NCBI GenBank assembly: GCA_937931205.1
Contig: CALHBF010000005.1
Coordinates: 248,001-312,000 of the forward strand
Length of the DNA stretch: 64,000 nt
Source: an uncultured Bacteriovoracaceae bacterium
Lineage (GTDB): Bacteria; Bdellovibrionota; Bacteriovoracia; Bacteriovoracales; Bacteriovoracaceae
Reading direction: 5' to 3'
Shown: positions 26,262 through 34,262 of the stretch, piece by piece
Layout of the letters: each line of letters opens with the position of its first letter
Position numbering within the stretch: position 1 is the stretch's first letter
Notes under the pieces: generated by a model
Database searches by the model: none
What the model saw: only the letters and a program-made list of their open reading frames with translations
Told to the model about the DNA's origin: nothing
Program-made: the position numbers and the translations under genes

Positions 26262-27904
26262 ATGTTTTTCCAAAGTCCCCCAGATTTCGGTCAACCATTT
26301 GAAGATGATCATCTTCTGATCTCCTTACTTCATAGATATATCCCTCAAGAACATCTTTCTTTCATTTTAGCTGATCTCAAAAAGTTTGGATCAAGAGTGA
26401 AAAATGAAATGGAGTCACTTGCCAAGAAAGCTGAAAGCAGTCCTCCTGTACATGTTCCCTACGATCCTTGGGGAAAGAGAATTGATGAAATTCGGGTCAG
26501 TGATGCTTGGCAGAGAATGCATGAAATTGCCGCCGAAGAGGGGATCGTCGCCATTGGGTATGAAAGAAAGTTCTCTGAATTTTCTCGTTTTTATCAGTTT
26601 GCCAAACTCTATCTTTTTCACCCATCGTCGGCCATTTACTCATGTCCATTAGCAATGACTGATGGAGCAGCAAGAGTGATTGAATTGATGGGGACAAAAG
26701 ATTTAAAATCACAGGCCTTCAAACATCTCACGTCCCGTGATCCGAATCGTTTCTGGACTTCTGGACAGTGGATGACAGAGAAGACTGGTGGCTCTGATGT
26801 GAGTGGAACTCAGACAGTTGCTAAAGTTGAAGGTGAGATTTATCGCTTATCTGGGATTAAGTGGTTTACCTCTGCTACTACTTCTGAAATGGCCATGACT
26901 CTGGCCAAAATTGAGGGTGAAGATAAATTGTCTCTATTTTGTGTGAAACTTCGTGATGAGGAAGGAAACTTGCAAAACATTGAGATCAATCGTCTCAAGG
27001 ACAAGTTAGGAACAAAGGCATTACCGACGGCAGAACTGACCTTGAAAGGAACTCCCGCCACGTTGATTGGAGAGAGAGGCAAGGGTGTGAAGAACATCGC
27101 CAATCTCTTTAATGTGACTCGTATTTATAATGCTTGCTGTGCTGTTGGATATATGAAGAGAGCATTAGCGCTCTCAATTGATTATTCTAAAAAACGCAAG
27201 GCCTTTGGTAAAACTTTGAATGAGCACGGGCTGCATGTTCATACTTTGAGTCAGCTGCAACTGGCCTATGAAGCTTCGATGCATCTCACTTTTCATACAG
27301 CTTATCTTTTAGGTCGGAGTGAGTTGAATAAGAACTCTGATACGGAAGAGAGAGTTTTGAGACTTCTCATTCCTTTGATAAAACTTTATACCGCCAAGAT
27401 GGGAGTTCAGATTATTTCTGAAGTGGTAGAGTCTTTTGGGGGGCTGGTTACATTGAGGATACTGGCATTCCTCAGATCCTTCGAAATGCTCAAGTTTTGG
27501 CCATTTGGGAAGGAACGACCAATGTACTTTCACTTGATGTTATACGTGCGATCTTAAGAGAAGATGCTTGGAGTGCCTTTGAGATTGATATTAATGCTCG
27601 CCTGAATCAATTGATTGAGCCTCAATTTGATCTCTTAAAAAAAGTCATCAGCACTTCTTTGCAAGAGATAGATCAATACTTACAAGTGACTGCAGGTGAA
27701 GATTTACAAACAGGTGCGCGCGAACTGGCGATGACTCTGGCGCGTGTTTATGGGGCAACTCTTTTAATTGAACAAGCACGTTGGGACAAAACTCAAAGAT
27801 CGCTCATCGTGGCCGAGAAGTTCATCCACTCCGGAATCTGTGTGCTTCATGATTCAGATGCCTCTGATCGAGTAAACGAAGCCCTCATCGTCTTCGGCAA
27901 ATAA
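26262..27904 (+). pseudogene. Acyl-CoA dehydrogenase family gene with one frameshift
   Basis: The two reading frames (26262-27557 and the -1 frame to 27904) together encode an acyl-CoA dehydrogenase-like flavoprotein of the AidB/FadE-related group. It has 'AMTDGAARVIEL', the FAD/substrate segment 'GQWMTEKTGGSDVSGTQTVA', and after the break 'GYIEDTGIPQILRNAQVLAIWEGTTNVLSLDV', the family's C-terminal signature. The frame is lost at a run of six G (27438-27443); one extra G would restore FGG-AGY and a 547-residue protein. Options: sequencing error, genuine recent pseudogene, phase variation or slippage in the G tract. A strong ribosome site (AAGGA) remains and no other lesion is seen. Confidence 0.85.
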
Positions 27905-27912
27905 CCCAAAGA

Positions 27913-27937
27913 CCAAAAGGTACGGCATACTTTTTGG
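27913..27937. repeat. Palindromic repeat, copy 1 (GGTACGGCATACC family)
   Basis: CCAAAAGGTA-CGGCA-TACTTTTTGG, with a single G-U pair. It sits between the convergent ends at 27904 and 27950 and could act as a bidirectional terminator. Near-identical copies are at 29372-29398 and 29699-29725. Confidence 0.8.
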
Positions 27938-27949
27938 CCTTAAGATCTG

Positions 27950-29257
27950 TTATTGGAATGGACAGTGTTGGAATACGGTTGGAGGGAAACCTCTCGTTGC
28001 AAGTTCACGGCATGTATCTGGTAGTTTACGACCTTTGAGATGAAAATTTCGAATTACTCGCAAAATGGCCGGTGAATGAGAACTCTGTGGGTTTAGCCTA
28101 AATTCGAGATTCAAAAATTGTTTTCCATCTGACCCCATAAATGAACAAAGACTTGATGAAGGACTCTGAATACTTAAAGCAATCGCGTCTGCATGATCTT
28201 CCTCTGTCGTGAGAAAGTCTTTTTTAAACTTGGTCTTTTTGATATCAGGAACAGTCACTCCCTGCTTTTTTACACACTCACGTTGCTCTAAAAATTTCTT
28301 CTTACTGCTTGAGCTGACTTCTGATGAGTTCATAAAATTACTGATGATATGACCGATTTCATGAGCAACTATTGTTTCACTCGCTTCCTCATGGGAGCAG
28401 CTAAATGGCGACATGTTGAGTGTGCTTTGTTTATTTGAAGGATCATATCTCACGGAATCAGTAATCAGTGGCTGAGGACCTTTACTAAGACTTGAATTGC
28501 AGTTGATCGCATTGACGTGAGTTTTAATTTTATTAGCAAATGAAACCATTGATTCAATATCATTTCCTTTCATTGGATTTCCATCGAGATTATGGGCCCC
28601 ATAATCAAAACTTGATGTTTCAAGCCCCTTAAACTCAATTCTCACCCTCTCGGCAAGATGCTGACGAAGTTTCCTAGCAGAGTCAGGAGATAGCTTTGAA
28701 ATATAGGCCTTATCAATTTTCTCAAGAGCATCGTGATAAAGTTTTTCTCGCGGCTGTTGTTGATTTATCAGATTAATGACTTCGTAAGCTCGACAGTTGG
28801 CCGCAATATCAGGCAATTGATCTTTCTTCTCTTTAACGAGGGCATCCACCTTGGACTTGAGAGGGTAGAGTTTTAACAGTTCCTGGGCTTGGTATGATTT
28901 GAGCTCACTGGCCGGAACTTTTCCACTTTTGAGATCAAAAATTTTTTGATCAATCGCTGCTGCATTTTTTTGCATGAGCGACAGATAACTATTGAGCTTT
29001 TGTGGAATAGCATCAATCTTTTTAACTTCCTCAGGTTTGAGTATCTGGCGGTAGTTACTGGCGGTAACAACAGAAACATTCTTTTTATGAGCTCCGCAAA
29101 CTTCCTGGGCACATTGTGAGGCAATATCATTATCACTCATGCTTTTGCATCTGGGGTCAATTTCTCCCAGATGATCAAGCCCTTTAATGAGATTTCCTAA
29201 TTCATCAACTGAGCCCCAGATTAAGGAATGAAAAAACAGAACAAAAGTAAAAAGCAC
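27950..29257 (-). CDS. Exported HEXXH zinc-peptidase-like protein
   Basis: A 435-residue protein beginning with a GTG (ribosome site GGGA 9 nt upstream) and a signal-peptide-like hydrophobic start (LFTFVLFFHSLIWG). The zinc-peptidase motif HEIGH lies at 299-303 inside an amphipathic helix, and EEDHADA near 352-358 could give the third ligand, as in gluzincin-like families. The first ~250 residues are mostly helical with several cysteines (37, 49, 54, 155). I place it as a probable secreted or periplasmic metalloprotease of no recognised family. It is flanked on both sides by copies of the GGTACGGCATACC palindrome. Confidence 0.7.
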   Translation of the reverse strand: MLFTFVLFFHSLIWGSVDELGNLIKGLDHLGEIDPRCKSMSDNDIASQCAQEVCGAHKKNVSVVTASNYRQILKPEEVKKIDAIPQKLNSYLSLMQKNAAAIDQKIFDLKSGKVPASELKSYQAQELLKLYPLKSKVDALVKEKKDQLPDIAANCRAYEVINLINQQQPREKLYHDALEKIDKAYISKLSPDSARKLRQHLAERVRIEFKGLETSSFDYGAHNLDGNPMKGNDIESMVSFANKIKTHVNAINCNSSLSKGPQPLITDSVRYDPSNKQSTLNMSPFSCSHEEASETIVAHEIGHIISNFMNSSEVSSSSKKKFLEQRECVKKQGVTVPDIKKTKFKKDFLTTEEDHADAIALSIQSPSSSLCSFMGSDGKQFLNLEFRLNPQSSHSPAILRVIRNFHLKGRKLPDTCRELATRGFPPTVFQHCPFQ

Positions 29258-29371
29258 GAAAGATTCCCTTTTAAAATTGATCGCATAAAACCATCTCTAT
29301 TTTATCAAACACTGGCAGATGAATAAAAAAGGTAGAAATTTCCCAGCTCTTTGCCAAAAGGTGCCAAAAGT

Positions 29372-29398
29372 GCCAAAAGGTACGGCATACCTTTTGGC
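29372..29398. repeat. Palindromic repeat, copy 2
   Basis: Perfect 11-bp arms GCCAAAAGGTA and TACCTTTTGGC with a CGGCA loop. It is preceded directly by two partial units GCCAAAAG at 29353-29360 and 29363-29370, as if the left arm had been duplicated. Confidence 0.85.
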
Positions 29399-29698
29399 TT
29401 TCCATATAAGAAAATAAAAAAACGAGGTTGTTTTTAAAGAGGATATTGAGTGGTTAATGATTTAAGAGAGAGGCTTTCGTGAGATTCCATTAGACGCCCA
29501 ATGGATGGGCGCCCTTCTAAGGAGTTTCATGAAGAGATAGTGAGGGTACTTTCCTTAGTTATTTTTATCTTACAGCTTGCTGTTATGATCAAAATACTCT
29601 GGTAGTTTTAGGGAGGGGTCACAAGCTCCTCCCACCTAACTTTTCTCTCTTTCATTCTAACCAAAAAAAATGATCGAACGCAAGCGCCAAAAAGAAGC

Positions 29699-29725
29699 GC
29701 CAAAAGGTACGGCATACCTTTTGGC
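29699..29725. repeat. Palindromic repeat, copy 3
   Basis: Identical over 27 bp to the copy at 29372-29398. It is preceded by GCGCCAAAA at 29684-29692 and is followed directly by a second hairpin, just before the cobalamin riboswitch. Confidence 0.85.
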
Positions 29726-29749
29726 TTTTTGGCATTGTGTTGCCAAAAA
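29726..29749. repeat. Hairpin TTTTTGGCA / TGCCAAAAA
   Basis: Perfect 9-bp arms with a TTGTGT loop, abutting palindrome copy 3. Its arms are related to the GCCAAAAG half of the palindrome, so it may be a derived copy. Confidence 0.7.
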
Positions 29750-29761
29750 TGGTGCAACTGT

Positions 29762-29866
29762 GTAGATTCAAATGAAATGGAATACGGAAACTAGTGAGAA
29801 TCTAGTACTGTCCCGCAACTGTAATTAAGTGAAGAGCTTAGAGTCAGATACGTTTTCCATATTTAA
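29762..29866 (+). promoter_or_regulatory. Cobalamin (B12) riboswitch
   Basis: The hallmark elements are present in order: AAATGGAATACGG, then GTGAGAATC, then the B12-box core CTGTCCCGCAACTGTAA, and 'GAGTCAGATACG' (the AGYCAGRATAC element). It ends about 30 nt before the ATG of a TonB-dependent receptor. A CCCGCGG segment overlaps the receptor's ribosome site (GCGGAGG), so translational control by adenosyl- or methylcobalamin is inferred. Ends are approximate. Confidence 0.93.
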
Positions 29867-29893
29867 ACTTTAGTCCCATCCCGCGGAGGATTT

Positions 29894-31678
29894 ATGGTGC
29901 TGGCCCTCGTATTATGCTCTTTTATTTCCCAAGCATTTGCTCAAGAGGAACTTGACTCTATTGAGGTTGTTACGACCAAAGACGCCAGTGATTTTTTTAG
30001 TGGCTCAGTAGATATCGTGACCAAAGAAGAAATCAAGCAGACTGGCTATTCGGATATTACGCAAATCCTCTCTCAGATCCCTGGAGTTACTACCAACAAC
30101 AATGGTGGTTTTGGAACTCGCACGAGTCTTTTCATCAGAGGGGCTGAAGCACGCCATACTGGTTTTAGTATTGATGGCCTCAGGCTCAATGACCCTTCCA
30201 ATACTGATCGTCAATTTGATGGAGCCTTTCTCAACCCACTGATCTTTCAAGAAGTTAAAATTTACAAGGGACCACAATCAATATTCTATGGTCCAGATGC
30301 CATGGCAGGACTTGTTGAGTTTGTGACCGATAAGGGCACTGGTAAGAATGGAAATGAATTTCTTGTTGGTGGAGGAAGTTTTGATACTTATCGGGCGATG
30401 GTTTCGCAAAGTTGGGGGACTCAGAATCATAAAGGGAAGGTGAGTGCTTCTACCTTCAAAACAAATGGAATCTCCCGATTGAATAAAAAAAGATTCGATG
30501 CGACTGAGCGAGATGGAAGTGTTACTCATCAAGTGGTGAGTTCTTCAACTCATCGTTTTGAAAAGTTTAATACTGATCTTCTTCTTGGTTATAACTTTGG
30601 TAAAAGCGAGTTGGATGATTTATCTCGAGACTCCAAAAAAGATCAATCTATTACTCATCAGCTTTTTCTTCAGCAGAAAACGAGTGTGCGTCTTAATGCC
30701 AAAGATTCACTCAATATTCGAACCGGTGTGAATCGATATCACCGCGAGATTCAGATGTCTTCGGGGGATAATCACTATGTGGGAAATACCGGACAAGTTG
30801 ATTTATTTTGGGATCGTCGAACGACAAATCTTCATACGCTTTTAGGTTTAAGTCTAGATGATGAAAAGTTTGAAATTGATCGAAGTCAGAAGAAAAATAA
30901 TACACTTGCTTCAACTTATCTGACTCAGAAGTGGAGTCAAGATATCTATGAATTCTCCTATGGTGTGCGCTACGATCGTCACCAACGCTTTGGTGATCTC
31001 CTCACGTATTCAGTTTCTCCAGCAGTAAACCTTGGAGAACTTCGATTAGATTATATTTATGCCACCGGATTTAAAGCCCCAAGTCTTTATCAGTTGTACG
31101 CTCCCGAAATGTGGGGAGCTCCCGTCGGGAATAAAAAACTAGATTCAGAGAGAAGCTATTCTCACTCAGTGAATGCCAGTTACCCCATTGCCGGAGGTGA
31201 ATTCAATCTGAGTTTCTTTAACAATAAGTACGATGACCTTATTACTTGGACGATGACTCAAGGATATTTGAATCAACAGAAGTTTTCGGTTAGAGGAGTT
31301 GAATCTAGTTTCAAACTCACTCTTGATAAATTCACCATGCGACCATTTCTGACAGTACAAGATTTTAGAGATAACGAGACGGCCATTTTAAGACGCCCAA
31401 GAAATATCTGGGGAGCAGATCTGGCCTATCAGATGAATGCAAGACTTTCTACTTGGGGCAGATGGGAGTATCGATCAGCAAGTCGCGATTTCAACACAAC
31501 TGGTGGAGTCACCAAGATCAATGGTTATGAGAAAGTTGATATGGGTGTGACTTATCAGTTGAATCAGCAGCAGTTCTCGATCAAAGTGATGAACATCTTT
31601 GACCGAGAGTATGAGCAGCTTTATGGATTTAATACTCAGCCACGAAGTTTCATGGTTGAATGGGGCGGAAAAATTTAA
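29894..31678 (+). CDS. btuB: BtuB-like TonB-dependent cobalamin receptor
   Basis: A 594-residue outer-membrane receptor. The signal peptide ends QAFA at about residue 16, and a TonB box-like segment (DSIEVVTT) follows. The plug domain spans about 30-140 ('DITQILSQIPGVTTNNNGG', 'FIRGAEARHTGFSIDGLRLNDPS', 'IYKGPQSIFYGPDAMAGLVEF'), then a 22-strand barrel. Size matches E. coli BtuB (614). The cobalamin riboswitch directly upstream identifies the ligand as B12 or a cobamide. No btuCDF or other B12 genes are adjacent. TonB supplies energy from the inner membrane. The ribosome site is GCGGAGG. Confidence 0.92.
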   Translation: MVLALVLCSFISQAFAQEELDSIEVVTTKDASDFFSGSVDIVTKEEIKQTGYSDITQILSQIPGVTTNNNGGFGTRTSLFIRGAEARHTGFSIDGLRLNDPSNTDRQFDGAFLNPLIFQEVKIYKGPQSIFYGPDAMAGLVEFVTDKGTGKNGNEFLVGGGSFDTYRAMVSQSWGTQNHKGKVSASTFKTNGISRLNKKRFDATERDGSVTHQVVSSSTHRFEKFNTDLLLGYNFGKSELDDLSRDSKKDQSITHQLFLQQKTSVRLNAKDSLNIRTGVNRYHREIQMSSGDNHYVGNTGQVDLFWDRRTTNLHTLLGLSLDDEKFEIDRSQKKNNTLASTYLTQKWSQDIYEFSYGVRYDRHQRFGDLLTYSVSPAVNLGELRLDYIYATGFKAPSLYQLYAPEMWGAPVGNKKLDSERSYSHSVNASYPIAGGEFNLSFFNNKYDDLITWTMTQGYLNQQKFSVRGVESSFKLTLDKFTMRPFLTVQDFRDNETAILRRPRNIWGADLAYQMNARLSTWGRWEYRSASRDFNTTGGVTKINGYEKVDMGVTYQLNQQQFSIKVMNIFDREYEQLYGFNTQPRSFMVEWGGKI

Positions 31679-31689
31679 TCCGCCCTTTA

Positions 31690-31920
31690 TTATCTTCCTG
31701 TTCTTGAACAAGAAACCATTCTTTTATCCGACTGGCAAAACCACATAGCATTTTCACATGCTTCCACGGAGTGAATCCCTGCACCTTGAAACGTGAAGGC
31801 TAAGCCTTGAGCATCGTGGCCTGTGACAAAGCAAACCTTAATTCCATCTCGTGGTAAAAGGCCTGAGAAAGAACTTTGCGCCATAAGTAAGCTTGCAAGT
31901 ACCAGAATCATTTTTGTCAT
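31690..31920 (-). CDS. Small exported cysteine-rich protein, unknown
   Basis: A 76-residue protein with a signal peptide (MTKMILVLASLLMAQSSFS) and a mature part of about 56 residues holding four cysteines (VCFV, EACEN, WFCQS, VSCSR). Two disulfides are likely, giving a compact secreted or periplasmic miniprotein. A strong ribosome site (AGGGGGA) precedes the ATG. It converges on btuB with an 11-bp gap and is divergent from the HTH regulator gene. Family unknown. Confidence 0.72.
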   Translation of the reverse strand: MTKMILVLASLLMAQSSFSGLLPRDGIKVCFVTGHDAQGLAFTFQGAGIHSVEACENAMWFCQSDKRMVSCSRTGR

Positions 31921-32016
31921 GTTGTCCCCCTTGGTACATCTTATTTATCTTTTCTTGACCTTTTTAACGATAATAAAGTAAAAAAGGTCAAAAGATGACC
32001 CTCGAGGCGGTGAAAG

Positions 32017-32736
32017 TTGTCCCTAGAACTTCTTAAAATTCAAAATGCCATAAAACATCTGATGAAGACGAAGCACTTCTCCTATGCCGATTTAGGTCTT
32101 CAGCTAGGTGCATCTGTCGCCACCATAAAACGCCGACTCAATGGCAATGATATCTCGATTGAGCAATTGCAAGAAATTGCTCTGGCACTTGATTCAAATT
32201 TTTATGAAATAGTTGAGATCAGCAAGCAGCAAGAGAATAAGGTCTATGAGTTTAGCCTTAAGCAAGAAGAGCTACTCGCTCAAAATTTTCTTCATATGAT
32301 GGTGTTTCGACATCTGTTGATGAAAAAAACTTTTAAGGAAGTTTGCAGTCAACTCACTATCACAGAGGGGAATCTAAGAAAAGTTTTGCGAAAATTAGAA
32401 GATACTAAACTTATCAAATTAATGCCGAAGGATCGCATCACTTTGTTAGCTAATTTCCCATTTAAATGGATTCCTAATGGTCCACTTGAGAAGAGTTATG
32501 AGGAAATAATCTTGGAGAAAATTCTTCAACAGTTAAAACGTGGTGTTAGTGATGGAATGTGCAAAAAATTTGAAATTGCTTTGAGTGATGAATTTCATCA
32601 GGCCTTTTGTGCTGATCTGGAAAAGGTTTATCAGAAGTATAAGAATTTATCACAAGCGCATATGACTTCTTTGACTAGTGATAAAGAGATTTCATCTGGA
32701 GTTCTTTTCGTGGATCGGTTTTCTTGCTGGGAGTAG
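32017..32736 (+). CDS. XRE-type HTH transcriptional regulator
   Basis: A 239-residue protein starting at TTG after a GAGG ribosome site. Residues about 8-60 form a lambda-repressor-type helix-turn-helix (FSYADLGLQLGASVATIKRRLNG...SIEQLQEIALAL). The C-terminal part (about 75-150) carries a second winged-helix-like segment (FKEVCSQLTITEGNLRKVLRKLEDTKLI). This order recalls the DUF4423/TIGR02147 group of regulators common in Bdellovibrionota and Fibrobacteres, though shorter; that link is tentative. It lies next to the small cysteine-rich protein and btuB, which may or may not be targets. Confidence 0.75.
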   Translation: MSLELLKIQNAIKHLMKTKHFSYADLGLQLGASVATIKRRLNGNDISIEQLQEIALALDSNFYEIVEISKQQENKVYEFSLKQEELLAQNFLHMMVFRHLLMKKTFKEVCSQLTITEGNLRKVLRKLEDTKLIKLMPKDRITLLANFPFKWIPNGPLEKSYEEIILEKILQQLKRGVSDGMCKKFEIALSDEFHQAFCADLEKVYQKYKNLSQAHMTSLTSDKEISSGVLFVDRFSCWE

Positions 32737-32739
32737 AAA

Positions 32740-33045
32740 TTAAAATTTAGCTTCAACTAAATTCGCATTATCCATCAAAATAAATGTCCCTTCCTGCTTT
32801 TTGTAGGAATTGATCATTGGCACTAATCTCTTAAAATGCTCGGTTGCACAGTGAGCATCGAGGGCTTCTCTAGATGGCCATTCCTCTATAAAAATAAAGT
32901 GGCCAGGATCTTTCTGATCAACAAAAAGATCATAAGTGATACAGTCTTTTTCTTGTTTTGTTTTCTCTACAAGCTCTTTGTAAAAAGGAAGGACAGTTGA
33001 AATAGCTTCTTCTTTAATGAAGTCTTGGGCGATTACTTTTAACAT
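32740..33045 (-). CDS. ABM/YgiN family monooxygenase-like protein
   Basis: A 101-residue ferredoxin-like dimeric alpha/beta-barrel protein of the antibiotic biosynthesis monooxygenase family. It has the usual layout: 'LPFYKELVEKTKQEKDCITYDLFVDQKDPGHFIFIEEWPSREALDAHCATEHFKRL' matches 'a..sr.EpGclrYel..d..dp..fvl.E.W.d.eAl.aH..t.hf'. Members are quinol monooxygenases or of unknown role. Its ATG overlaps the stop of the upstream gene (TAATG), so the two are translationally coupled. Confidence 0.88.
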   Translation of the reverse strand: MLKVIAQDFIKEEAISTVLPFYKELVEKTKQEKDCITYDLFVDQKDPGHFIFIEEWPSREALDAHCATEHFKRLVPMINSYKKQEGTFILMDNANLVEAKF

Positions 33046-33329
33046 TAATCCTCTTTCTTAAAACAACAAGACCCACCATAATCACCTTCATGCTCATCAA
33101 TTTCTTCGATAAGCGAATCTTTGTAATCTTTGATCTGTTCTTCCGAAAGGCCAAGGGAGTGGGAAAGAGTATCGGATAGAGTAGGGTGATTGATACTGAT
33201 ATCAAGTCCCATCTCTTCTAGGCTTCCTGCCAGCGCGTAGGCGGCATCTAATTGATCCAGGTCAAACTCCTGCATAACTGAGCCAGAGTTCGTCTCTATC
33301 ACTTGAATTTTTAACTTTTCTTTCACCAT
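33045..33329 (-). CDS. Small acidic protein coupled to the ABM gene, unknown
   Basis: A 94-residue protein if the ATG at 33329 (MVKEKLKIQ) is used; a longer in-frame start at 33380 would overlap the divergent gene. The middle is helical ('DQLDAAYALAGSLEEMGLDISI'). The tail is acidic and ends in GGSCCFKKED, a vicinal Cys-Cys that could bind metal or form a disulfide. The stop overlaps the ABM start by 1 nt. I do not recognise the family; the operon suggests a shared redox or stress role (inference). Confidence 0.65.
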   Translation of the reverse strand: MVKEKLKIQVIETNSGSVMQEFDLDQLDAAYALAGSLEEMGLDISINHPTLSDTLSHSLGLSEEQIKDYKDSLIEEIDEHEGDYGGSCCFKKED

Positions 33330-33378
33330 GGCCCAATGGTAGAAAGCTTTGGTCTTGATGTCAAAGGAAGTACCTCCC

Positions 33379-33714
33379 ATGGGTCTGATTTTTTGGATTG
33401 ATGAAAATACGTTTGCTACTTCTTTGCTGGAGAAAGCCCTGAAATCTCAAGGGATGGAGTTTTATACAGTCGCTGATGCTCGTGATTTTGCTTACTTAAT
33501 CAATGATCTCAAACCTGCCTTCGTTGTCGTGGATTCAGCTACCGCACTAAAAAATATTGAGGCCTTTAGGAAGCAATATGAGGAGACAGAGAGGTTTTCT
33601 GGCTCTCCTGTGGTCATTTTAGGGGATGCTGAGCCTTTCTCATTTATAACCAATTCAATTCGCAAACTTGAGCGTCCGTTTGATCCTTTTAAACTTAAAG
33701 ATTTCTTTAGATAA
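33379..33714 (+). CDS. Single-domain receiver-like protein
   Basis: A 111-residue protein with the pattern of a response-regulator receiver domain: 'IFWIDENTFA' (acidic pair D-E), 'PAFVVVDSAT' (phospho-acceptor-like Asp), 'VVILGDAE' and 'RPFDPFKLKDF'. The last is the usual 'KPFd...L' with Arg in place of the conserved Lys, so it may be an atypical or inactive receiver. ATG 33379 has AAGGAAG upstream; an earlier in-frame start at 33349 lacks it. No kinase is adjacent. It is divergent from the small acidic protein gene, 49 bp apart. Confidence 0.65.
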   Translation: MGLIFWIDENTFATSLLEKALKSQGMEFYTVADARDFAYLINDLKPAFVVVDSATALKNIEAFRKQYEETERFSGSPVVILGDAEPFSFITNSIRKLERPFDPFKLKDFFR

Positions 33715-33726
33715 AACTAAACATTG

Positions 33727-33734
33727 CCGATAAG
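33727..33734 (+). promoter_or_regulatory. CCGATAAG element (sigma-28-like -10)
   Basis: GCCGATAAG lies 7 nt before the ATG of a 30-codon ORF and forms the stem CCGAT-AAGA-ATCGG. No good -35 is visible. If used as a promoter it would give an almost leaderless transcript. Confidence 0.25.
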
Positions 33735-33741
33735 AATCGGT

Positions 33742-33834
33742 ATGAAAAAAGATAAAATACTAGTCTCGACGGGGTTGATCTTAGGAATTCTGGTCTTCGC
33801 TCTTACTATTTATTTTAGAAGTGGTGCTTTCTAG
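33742..33834 (+). CDS. Putative 30-residue single-pass membrane microprotein
   Basis: The ORF encodes a Lys-rich start (MKKDKIL), a hydrophobic helix of about 18 residues and a short end (FRSGAF). It overlaps the C-terminal end of the DnaA domain I gene in antisense. There is no clear ribosome site, only a GAATCGG hairpin. Coding status is a guess based on the classic microprotein pattern. Confidence 0.3.
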   Translation: MKKDKILVSTGLILGILVFALTIYFRSGAF

Positions 33835-34212
33835 CACTTCTTGCTTGGCCACTTGAGGCTTGCGCTCGCTTTGAGAAATAAAGAAACTACTCAATCTCTT
33901 ATCAATCACAGTTAACAAAACATCCACAAGCTCATGATAGTGAGTGTGAATCCATTGAGCTGCAAAGTGATTGGGAACTTCCAGCATAAGTACGTTGTGA
34001 GAGATGTTCAGAGGCTTAACACTTTTGAACCATTGATGATGAATCTCAGGTCCAAGAATGTCACAGAGCTGATCAGACAGAATCGACCATACATAAGAGG
34101 CCTTAACAACAGGATTAGCGAAGTTAAGATTCTTCTCAGTAAGTCGTGACTGTTTGCCAAGCCATCTATTCTTCAGGCTGGATTTTTTTTTGATCACTCT
34201 GGTTTTCTTCAT
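33781..34212 (-). CDS. Stand-alone DnaA domain I-like protein
   Basis: About 143 residues from ATG 34212; an in-frame TTG at 34287 would add 25 residues. A basic Lys/Arg-rich start is followed by a region matching DnaA N-terminal domain I: 'SYVWSILSDQLCDILGPEIHHQWFKSVKPLNISHNVLMLEVPNHFAAQWIHTHYHELV' parallels 'W...L..L...ls...f..Wl..l.....dn.L.l.aPN.Fv.dWi...Y'. There is no AAA+ ATPase and no DNA-binding domain IV. In DnaA this domain self-associates and binds DnaB and regulators, so this protein may modulate initiation (inference). It follows hflX by 50 bp on the same strand. Confidence 0.72.
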   Translation of the reverse strand: MKKTRVIKKKSSLKNRWLGKQSRLTEKNLNFANPVVKASYVWSILSDQLCDILGPEIHHQWFKSVKPLNISHNVLMLEVPNHFAAQWIHTHYHELVDVLLTVIDKRLSSFFISQSERKPQVAKQEVLESTTSKINSKSEDQNS

Positions 34213-34262
34213 AGGGACGAAAAGCTTATTGATTTTTCTGCGTACACACAAGCTCTTTTTCT

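Larger units (their letters stand above)
29258..29893. other. Largest gene-free stretch (636 bp): repeats, hairpins, riboswitch
   Basis: Contents from left to right: short start region of the HEXXH gene; three GCCAAAAG units leading into a palindrome (29354-29398); an AT-rich stretch; a hairpin CGCCCA / TGGGCG (29495-29511); a hairpin GGGAGG / CCTCCC (29611-29633); two GCGCCAAAA units, another palindrome and a second hairpin (29684-29749); then the cobalamin riboswitch. No convincing ORF is seen. The middle part (about 29440-29660) could hide a small RNA, but no promoter-terminator pair is clear. Confidence 0.7.
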
